The notes beneath the pieces are model-generated. The model searched no databases. It was not told the origin of the DNA and saw nothing but the letters and a program-made list of their open reading frames with translations. Of a DNA stretch of 64,000 nucleotides, positions 56,067 through 64,000 are shown in pieces. Source of the stretch: Isoetes taiwanensis (taxonomy: Eukaryota; Streptophyta; Lycopodiopsida; Isoetales; Isoetaceae); assembly GCA_021234155.1 (NCBI GenBank), contig JAJEKV010000030.1, positions 11,098,525 to 11,162,524 of the forward strand, written 5' to 3'. Position 1 is the stretch's first letter, and each line of letters begins with the position of its first letter. The position numbers were made by a program, and so were the translations under genes.

Positions 56067-56350
56067 TGCAGAATGGTTGTTTATAAACAAATATAGGGTT
56101 AGACAAATATCAAAAAACAAACTTTTAGTGTTGTGAAATTCTAGAATTCTATGAGAGATTACCTTAGTTATGAAACGTGCAGAAAGGTTGTCCATAATGA
56201 AACATAGGAATATATGGTTACAAAAAATAGACTTTAGATGGTTTTTGTGTCAATTTACATGCATGTTTTTTTTTAGAAACTAAATATCAACTTTACTATA
56301 ATAAATCGACTACGAGTTTACTCGCATGAAACCAACAAACCGCCTTAGAC

Positions 56351-56968
56351 TTGCTTCTCATTCATCTCAGCAGATTTTCTACAATGGTGGATAGTGGGTA
56401 GCCGCACACATGCGAACTACCCATAAAAAATAAAGGGAAAATCCAATTATATCATTTGGACCCCAACAAAATACAATGCTAATAGAGACTGGGCTAGTGT
56501 ACCTGCCGAAAGCTTATCACCGGGATTAAAAAACCCCGCCCTTTCGGGTTTTCGAGGAAAAACCCTAGTGATAAGCCTTCGGCAAGGGGCTTGGACAAAC
56601 GGAAGGCATAAAAATCGCTCCCAAAACCCACGAATGAAAAAGTCGAAACAGATGCCGCTCGCTAACCTGTACCTGCACATCACCAACAAAACAACAAGAC
56701 AAAACAAACCTCCCAGAGTGGAGGGCTGATTACGCGCGTGCCACGCGATAAAAATACAATAACAAAGAAGGGGGGGAGGGTGGGTTCAAAGAGAATAAGG
56801 TACTGCTGAGAGAGAAGAGGAAGCGCCGATGAGAAGTCGAAGCAGAAACGCGCCTAAAATAGCGAACTCCCAACCAGAATGGGCATGCGCCGCCCGCATG
56901 CATGCAAAACATGCATGCTCGTCCCATTCTAGAATGGCGATCCGATGTCTCGGATCGATGGGAATCAT
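56351..56968 (-). repeat. Dispersed repeat R1, copy 2
   Basis: Matches 8265-8937 from CTTCTCATTCATCTCAGCAG to the CGATCCG motif near 56945. It contains the hairpin at 56504-56584. In this copy the second half is not duplicated. Confidence 0.7.
56504..56584 (-). other. Long hairpin of R1 (copy 2)
   Basis: Arms TGCCGAAAGCTTATCACCGG and its near complement (CTAGTGATAAGCCTTCGGCA) enclose a core with CCCGCCCTTTCGGGTTTTCG. The arm pairing is better than in copy 1. Confidence 0.7.
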
Positions 56969-57454
56969 AGCAACATCACATGAGAGTCGTATTTGCATGT
57001 TTGTGTATGTCATATGAGTTTCATGACATAGCTATCATACCCACAATACAATGTGCCATCTACAGTATAGACAATGAGAACGTCAATTCATATAATTACA
57101 CTTCAAACCAAGATTCCTTGGTATATCAATCTCTAAGATCGGTTCGCTTATCTAGCCTCTTATCTTTCTCCTTTTCTCAATAATAGCTAAGACAATCTTT
57201 CATCTATAGCGTATGGGTAATAGAGGACACTTGACAGATGCAGGTCTAAAACCATTCTTCCAAGGGTATTTTGCCCCAAGCCCTCATTGTCTCAAATCTT
57301 AGTGGCCCAAAATTACTTGATTGTAATCAGGCGAACCAGATACTACAAAGGTAACCAAATCCGTTTTAACTTTGACAACCATAATATAAATTTTTAAAAT
57401 CTTATTAATTACGTGACCTTTTCTTTTTCCATTAAAATGTGAAATACTTATTAA
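56969..57454. other. No gene; probable interior of a Helitron
   Basis: Non-coding DNA leading to the Helitron 3' end at 57482. A 5' end (TC after A) was not identified with confidence. Confidence 0.35.
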
Positions 57455-57482
57455 GCCCGGCAACGCCGGGCACTATTACTAG
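57455..57482 (+). mobile_element. Helitron 3' terminus (plus orientation)
   Basis: Perfect palindromic hairpin GCCCGGCAACGCCGGGC (57455-57471), then ACTATTA, then CTAG (57479-57482) and T. It is the same end as on the minus strand at 20564-20591, so both belong to one family. Confidence 0.78.
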
Positions 57483-59639
57483 TATTTGAATAGATGTAGA
57501 ATCCCTCACATTATACAAGTTCATTGCAATATATCATGAAGTAGGCACCCCCTCATAAGGACTTGAAATACAAGTTCCTATGTCAAGTTAAACTTACACA
57601 ATAAGAGTCATGTGTTTGCAAAAGTACTAATCCATAACTCTAGACTGTTCTTGGGCATCATCCAACCTGCATTGAGATAAGATGTTTTGCACAAAGTACT
57701 TATTTGAGAATCCATAGGATGCTATTTAGCTTATGTTGTTATGGTGTTTCCACATAGGATTTATAATAGTTAGTAAGGTGGCTCATGAGTTGCCATATAT
57801 TACGAGTGCATTATGAGTTGGGACTATGAAGTGTGCAGCATAGTCTTCCGCCATAGAAAAAGAGCTGGGATTCTTGATTCTTCTTCTTCTTTCAGCCCCC
57901 TAAGGCCATTGCTAAATCATTGTGTCTTTTTAAGTAACGTGCAGGGGAAATATAATGATTTAAAGAAGTTGGAGACGAGTTTTAGGGACATTTTTAGGGC
58001 ATTTCAGATGTGAAGCTACACAAGGATCAGGCATTGTTGCCTTTCACAGAATCCTTGCAAAAACTGTGATGCACAAATCTCTAAATTGTGGGATTTCCTA
58101 AAAGATACTTGCCAAATTCTGTGTTTAGGGTGCAGAGAGCCAAAGGTGTGGTGAGGGGATGAGAAAAGATGAGAAAAGAGGTGCAAATGTGAGGAAATAA
58201 GGTGATATGTGAATGCAGGTGTATGACTGGGATGTTTTCTGTAACAAAGTGGTGAAAATGATTGAAGAAAAAACTTTGGGATGCAGTCAAACTTCCTTTG
58301 AATGCAAATGAAATATTTGAGCAAATTCTGGCAGAATAGCTATTTGTTTAGCTAAATCTAGATAATATCAGATAACTTGAATTGATTTCAACTCATTTGT
58401 TGATCAAGATTGATGGGAAATTCGTGGCAAAGCTTGCCAGAAGTGGACTGGCACATAAAAAATGGGAAAACGACTGGCACATAAAAAATGGGAAAACCCT
58501 AATTTTTTGAGAAAAAACTCAGAAATCGATTGAAGAAAGGGGAAACACCATGGATTGCTCAAGAAAACTTTTCTCAGATTATCTTAGGAACATAATACAC
58601 TGTCAGGTAATCCATTTGATCACTCTGAAATAGAATTTGTATCAGAACTTCAAAAATCTTGGCTTTCAAGAACAAGGGCGGGTTTCTAATCAAAAATCTC
58701 CTCTCCTTGTGGAATACGGCTCGGATCATCTTTATAGACCTCGTGGTCGGGGTAGTTAGAGCTCAATTTGTGCGCATATGGCCACGAACTCTTCTTTCCC
58801 AAAAATAGGCAATATTCTGTTCTTGGCATGATCTCCATTAATTCGGCATCCTCTTCATGATTCGATTGGTTCCAGAAGTCGATTATGATCAGGCGAACTG
58901 CTCTGCATCACTCAAAGTGTGCGGGAAGCCGAGAATCATAGAACCCTAATGGATCTTGGCAGGATTTTCTTCAGTGGATATATCCCACAGGCCTAAATCA
59001 AAAAGTCAGCTCAGGTATATATAGCTCGATCCACGCAAACTTTCAAATTAACGTGTCTTGCCCACGTGGGATTCGGTACCTCCACCGCCCCACACGCCCG
59101 GGTGAGCCACGTGGAGGGGGGTGATTGGCTGGAAAGGAATCTAGGTCGGGTAGAATAGGACAATTTTTTTATATTTTTTCAAAGGGCACGATTCCCAAGA
59201 AGTGGAATTCAAGGGTCTATATAAGGTCTTTTTTGGAGATTTTTTGTGCCAGGTGGCATATTTTCATTGGGGCAACATGGTGATGTGGTCAAGTTTTGGA
59301 AAATGGCACTTTGATTTTTTGGCTACTTGGCAGGAATCTTGCAGAGCCCTATTCTAGAGTAATAGCTGGGCCAGATGATTGACGTGCTCGGGGCGGCTGT
59401 AGAAAGGTGCATCGGGAGACCACAATCTTCCTACTTAATAATGGTCTAATGTTGAGTGCAAGAAACTCAATCGCTGGCTCCACCAGGTTACAGATCCCGC
59501 TCTATGCCCACACTCGATAGACGGTACCGCGCTTTTCTCAAGTTTAAAAAAACAAGGTACATCTTTGGGCACCAAAGGAAAATGTTCTACCTCCTGGACC
59601 GTCATCTCAGGACACTCTAGCGAAGGCTGCTCAAAAAGC
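57483..59639. other. No gene recognised
   Basis: A 27-bp sequence, ACTGGCACATAAAAAATGGG plus AAAACG/C, is tandemly duplicated at 58446-58497. A plus-strand frame at 57813-58013 ends GKYNDLKKLETSFRDIFRAF and is slightly protein-like but unrecognised. The rest shows nothing. Confidence 0.4.
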
Positions 59640-60010
59640 CAGTACAACCCGTAGGGAATATCACCTTCAAGCAGTGGGTGCAATAATTGCAGCAGCTCTA
59701 CGATCCTCAAGGTGCACGGACATCAATACCCCTGCAAGAAGGCCATTCATAGTGCCGGTCCTAACTGCCTTGCTCAACAGAGGGTTACAGAAAGGCTTTC
59801 CCCCAGTGGACCACTCAGAGTTGTTCCCATCTATCAGGCAGGTGACTCGCACTACTTGCCAATTACCGCACAATCATGGTTAGGACAATGTTTGCAAAAA
59901 TATTATCCATGATTCTTGAGCCGTAGTTGACGTGCTGGCAGAGGCAGCAGGGTTACATCCCCTCATACAAGCAGGATTCAATGCAAATCCTTCAGGATCC
60001 CTCATTTTAT
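59640..60010 (+). pseudogene. LINE reverse-transcriptase remnant
   Basis: The plus strand reads ALLNRGLQKGFPPVDHSEL, then in the next frame VVPIYQAGDSH, then NYRTIMVRTMFAKILSMILE, then VLAEAAGLHPLIQAGFNANP. This is the order of the palm region before the catalytic block in plant LINE RTs (LxPIxKxGD, NYRxIxx, KIxxxILxxRL, QxGF). Three frame breaks in about 370 bp. The YADD block and the rest of ORF2 are absent. It may belong to the same LINE family as the 3' ends at 18605, 62148 and 63838, which cannot be shown here. Confidence 0.7.
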
Positions 60011-61400
60011 CAGGGCTTATAGCATAGGTGGCACCATGCTAAGTTTGCTGTTTACATACAAAACTAAGAGTGTTTACGTTTCTCTCTATATAGTAAAACG
60101 AAAATAGAAAACAGATCCTCAAAGGAAGCTATAACTTGGGAGAAGGATCGTTTCACTGACCTGAAAAGAGAAGATACATCGCTGCCAGATTAAGCTACCA
60201 AATTTACACAGCTTTTCCTTCACCTGCATTGCAATTTCAATTGTGATAGATCAAGAATGCTTAATTATGAATGAGTTAAGCATAAAATGGCTTTTGTACC
60301 TATTTTTGAAAATAACAGATCGAGATTTGAGTTTGACAGAAAGCAAAGCTGCCATTGGAGGAGGAACTGCAATGGACGATCGACTAGATAGGGGATATGA
60401 ACCTGAGCGGGATCTTCTTTCGGCGCTTTGCTATGGTCGCAATTACTGATGTTCCAAGCATGGGTAGTCCTCCATCTCAATGTACCTGATTTCAAATGCA
60501 ATAAAGCGTTAGAAGATAGTCAAGCATGAATAATGAAAACAATCAAGACTCTTACGTCTTCACAGGCTTTGCGACACTCTCAAAGATAGATCTTGCTACT
60601 GCCTTGGCATGCCATTCGCTCTTGATTTCAGTATTAGCGCATCCTGCCTCTTGTATTGTCTGTGCTAAGGTGGAGATCCATGTCATTTTGAAATGTTCTT
60701 GCTTGAGAAATTACACCGTGAAGTAACCTTGAGGTCATCATGTTGTCCTAGCTGTTTTCTGATTCTAAATTTCACAAGTACTTTTATTTTGCACTAACTC
60801 TTAGTAGCTCTATTCAATGTGGCAGCTTCTGCAACTTTGAGTGCTCTGTTTTACTAATATTAATATCATCCATGGTATCTTTGCTATCTCTGCATAGATG
60901 GAACAAAGCCTCTGTATGCTTATTTAAGACGTGCTTAAGTTGTAACATTTTTTGCTTGGGCTAAAGCCATTTCTTTGCCAGCATCTATGATGCTGATGTA
61001 CCTTAATGCATCTTATAATTCATTTGCAAGCATCATGTTGCATGCTAGATGGGCCATGCAAGATCAACAGAAATATTGGACTAAAGATTCAGTCACGTTC
61101 TATTCTAGAAGATGGGTACTTTTATGCCTGTTGATCCTTTTGAAACCCAAGGTATGTGGGTAACTGTTACATTTAAATTTCATTTTGCCTGATGCAATGG
61201 GGTCTGGCCGGCCATATAGTCTGTGACGAGGTAAATTTGTGCAATTTGATGGGCATTCTTTATTGGTGGTGGCTTGCCATGGCAACTCAATAAAGCCAAA
61301 TAAGAACCAAAGACTGCTTTTCCACTCGTGGTGTGTAATTTCTGCATTAAATTTCATTTTTCATGATGTGATGAGGCCTAACCAGTCTTATACTATGTGA
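60011..61400. other. No gene confidently recognised
   Basis: A minus-strand ATG near 60380 opens MAALLSVKLKSRSVIFKN before a possible donor (AG|GTAC), but no partner exon was found. A segment TCTTTATTGGTGGTGGCTTG at about 61256 recurs at 61847 on the far side of the MITE. Confidence 0.35.
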
Positions 61401-61815
61401 CCCTTTTTCCACGGTAGTCTTATCTCTAAAAGTCACATATTTTATCCAATGATGTTTGGCCACCTATTGTCTTAAAAGTAAATCGTTTTTCCACTATAAA
61501 AATAAGACATGTCTTATTTAGGTTCGGAATAGGTTTGGATACCAAATGGAGTCTTATTTTATTCCGGGGGATTTCCCCCGCCGTAAAATAAGACACCTAG
61601 TCTTATTTGAATATATAACTAAAAATAACTAAAAATAAGACGTGTCTTATTTTTTCAAGCTTTTCCACTAGCATTTTAGTGGTGTCATATTTTATGACTA
61701 CCATGCAGTGGAAAAACAAGTTTAGATTTGTGTGTCCCATTTTAGCCTTGGAGTCACAAATGGTGTCTTATATGGTATATGACAGCCATATTTTGTGACT
61801 GCTGTGGAAAAAGGG
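61401..61815. mobile_element. MITE, 415 bp, CCCTTTTTCCAC ends
   Basis: Left end CCCTTTTTCCACGGTAGTC and inverted right end CCCTTTTTCCACAGCAGTC. The interior has many copies of AAGACRTGTCTTATTT and a GC palindrome CCGGGGGATTTCCCCCG at its centre. No coding capacity, and no certain target duplication. Confidence 0.65.
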
Positions 61816-62147
61816 CCTCAAGGTACTTTTTTGCAATAAGGCAGTCTTTATTGGTGGTGGCTTGCCAAATTAATTTGAAAGAAACTTTGGCAGCTTAATA
61901 AATCCAAGTAAGAACTAAAGAACTAGAGACTTATATATGTTTGTTGCTCCATTATGTGACTTAATGGCAACTATGTGGTTATAAGGTTAAAGTAACCCCT
62001 GTTTATGCCTTGCCGAGCACAAGGTCTCGCTTATAAATGAATATAGTATTAATTCCTTTAGTAAATGACTAGCAAGTATTTTTTGGATAGTCAAGGCTTG
62101 GCAGAACGTCAATAAACAATAGGCCTTTCTTGCAGATAATTTGTCAA
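61816..62147. other. No gene recognised
   Basis: Contains the second copy of the TCTTTATTGGTGGTGGCTTG segment (about 61847-61930). Nothing else seen. Confidence 0.45.
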
Positions 62148-62191
62148 GAATAGAATAGAATAGAATAGAATATGATTTTATCGTCCACGGA
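62148..62191 (-). mobile_element. Very short LINE 3' end with (ATTCT)n tail
   Basis: On the minus strand TTCCGTGGACGATAAAATCA is followed by about five ATTCT units. The motif matches the LINE 3' end at 19130-19150, so this is a strongly 5'-truncated insertion or a related SINE tail. Confidence 0.6.
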
Positions 62192-62679
62192 ACCCGAATG
62201 CTTGATGGATATGGAGTTTATGCCTATTGCATTTTCAAGTTCTTTTTGTGCAGTCTCTTTGCAATAGCATCAGCCCATTGCATGCCATTGCCCACAGGTC
62301 TATTGTTTATGCGAATGAATGCGAAATATTAATTAAGCCCAATATTTTGTAAAGTTTTTTGTCGAAAGGAGATGAAGAAAATTATATGCTATATATGTCC
62401 ATTGTAACCCATATTTTTGTTGAACTTCGAGTTGATTGTTGCTTGCCATATACCTGTTCAGGTATGTCTTTTATAGGTCAAATACATTACATACAACAGC
62501 ACAAAGGGGATGAATATGCTGAACGATTTGGTTATTCTATTTGCCAGCCCCTTCAATTCTACCATATACACAGCATTTTCCAATCATTGCATGATAATAG
62601 TGGTGGCATGTGGTCTCTTTAACCAAATGCTAAATAGGAATGGGTGACATGAATTGCCATTGATTATAGCAGACCGGCA
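62192..62679. other. No gene confidently recognised
   Basis: Plus-strand frame 62359-62622 may be an upstream part of the PPR remnant that follows, but motifs are too decayed to claim. Confidence 0.3.
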
Positions 62680-62880
62680 ACATGCCTAGCTTGGGAGAGG
62701 CCTTTCAACTTCTTGAACAAATATGCTCGATGCAATATAGCCTCATACAATGCTCTTACCATAGCGTATGCCGAGGAAGGACACTTAAGGAGGCTCTTCA
62801 AGGTTTTCAAAAGTTGTCACAACGATTCCATGTTCATAGTATGCGGTATGGCTACAAAGAAGAAACCTCAACAAAATATA
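62680..62880 (+). pseudogene. Decayed PPR repeat fragment
   Basis: The plus strand reads NKYARCNIASYNALTIAYAE then EGHLRRLFKVFKSCHNDSMF. It resembles a PPR S/L repeat (xMPxRNVxSYNALIxGYAxEGHxxEALxxF). Only one and a half repeats can be read, with stops in the neighbouring frames. Confidence 0.45.
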
Positions 62881-62959
62881 GAACAAGATGCCTCAACAGG
62901 GTATGGACTCATGCAATGCCATTGTCACCAACTATAGTTAGACTGGACATCTCTCTTTA

Positions 62960-63837
62960 ATGTAATATAACACTGCGGCGATGTGGCATACGCTCGATAT
63001 ATAAAGATGCAATAGGATGCATCCTCTCTATATATAACTCTGATGGTTCTATGATGAGGGTTGGCATGACTTTAATAGTTTGGATTATAATTTGGCTTGA
63101 TTGGCCTTCATGGAAGAGTAGGAAGGTTACATGTCGCAGAAGTTTTGATAAACAATATGTATGTTTATCCTATTACAACTTTGCTCAACTCATGTAAATT
63201 ACATGAAGTTGTGCACCAAGGACTAAATATTGTTGTTGAGCTAGGTAATTCTTTTGCCAGATGAAATACTACAAATGCAATTGTTAATTTGCTTGTTCAT
63301 CCTTCATGATGGTGCATTGCTTCTAATTAAAGAATATATAAATATGGCCAAAATTTTAATTAGATAGTGAGGGCTATGATACACAACATTTATATTGTAG
63401 CTGTCCTTGATGATCAAACTTAGCATCTCTTAAACTAAAATTTCAATCTTTGCATAGCTTTTTATTTGAATAAAATGACACGCAAGTGGCCTTTTTCAAG
63501 TAGGAAATGAAGATGTTGTCTATTTATGACAGATATGAGTGGCAATGTAAAAAACAATGCGGAGCCCTAATTTTAACCTGTGCTTGTATTCTTCATTTGT
63601 GAGTTGTGGTATGCACTATGCAGAGACCAAATTTTGGCCTATGTTTGCATACTACGAGCCAATAAGACAATGCAACCAAATAGTAAGTGCAGCGATGCTA
63701 CAAATAACGCAAAGATATAGCCCACAGATAAATCGCACTTTGTGTCTCTCTTTTCTTTTCTCGGGGGTAATGTTTTGATCGTGCATGTGGAGAGGATACA
63801 GTTAAGGTCTTCAAATTTACGAGAGATATGGAGCTTA
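62960..63837. other. No gene recognised
   Basis: AT-rich, short chance frames only. Confidence 0.45.
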
Positions 63838-64000
63838 AGGAAGGAAGGAAGGAAGGAAGGAAGGTACTTTTATCGTCCACGGAGACCAATCGGTCTATGG
63901 GACCCAATACAAAAAAGCAGCAAGCGGATTACTGCCCGGGTTAAAAAACCCCCGCCCCGAAGGGTTTTCGAGGGAAAAACCGTGGCAGCAATCAGCCTGC
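63838..64000 (-). mobile_element. LINE 3' end with (CCTT)n tail, cut by window edge
   Basis: On the minus strand: hairpin (64000-63917), then TTGGGTCCCATAGACCGATT and GGTCTCCGTGGACGATAAAA, then about six CCTT units (63864-63838). It matches the plus-strand LINE 3' end at 19014-19150 throughout but has a different microsatellite tail. The 5' part lies beyond the window. Confidence 0.75.

Overview
The window looks like a repeat-rich stretch of a land-plant nuclear genome. The evidence is one clean spliced plant gene (RNA polymerase subunit RPB9), remnants of PLS-class pentatricopeptide-repeat (PPR) genes, an F-box gene remnant, and plant Ty3/gypsy elements of both the chromovirus and non-chromovirus branches. 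A fern or lycophyte is my best guess, because decayed PLS-PPR genes are common there; that is inference. Nearly every other coding trace is broken.

Layout. 0-9.3 kb: a LINE ORF1 remnant, a candidate MITE, a PPR pseudogene split by a non-autonomous hAT element, and a dispersed repeat (R1). 9.3-16.3 kb: mostly non-coding, with a second inverted copy of the hAT element lying inside an exon that encodes acidic decapeptide repeats. 16.3-17.7 kb: a Merlin-type (IS1595-like) DNA transposon whose DDE residues survive but whose frame is broken. 18.3-20.3 kb: an F-box pseudogene hit by a LINE 3' end that carries an (ATTCT)n tail. 20.6-22.5 kb: a Helitron 3' end and about 1.8 kb of homopyrimidine DNA.

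23.0-34.1 kb: a complete 11.1-kb Ty3/gypsy element (element A, minus strand) with 580-bp LTRs and a 5-bp target duplication. Besides gag-pol it has a third ORF of about 1,050 codons (N-terminal alpha-helical domain, long coiled coil, basic tail coded by the 3' LTR) and, in antisense between pol and ORF3, a small gene with its own TATA box. This is the strongest candidate for an undescribed arrangement. 34.1-36.2 kb: a fragment resembling an S1 RNA-binding domain and a chromovirus 3' remnant (element C). 36.2-43.0 kb: chromovirus element B (minus), lacking a 5' LTR, Gag zinc knuckle and protease. 43.2-43.7 kb: a complete 463-bp TRIM.

43.7-48.4 kb: a broken unknown coiled-coil gene, a 29-bp minisatellite, a PPR tail and the intact four-exon RPB9 gene. 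48.4-64 kb: largely non-coding, with tandem duplications, a second R1 copy, a Helitron 3' end, a LINE reverse-transcriptase remnant, a MITE and two LINE 3' tails.

Several insertions can be undone on paper. Removing the hAT or MITE copy plus one target duplication rejoins the interrupted frame in three cases, which confirms the element borders.
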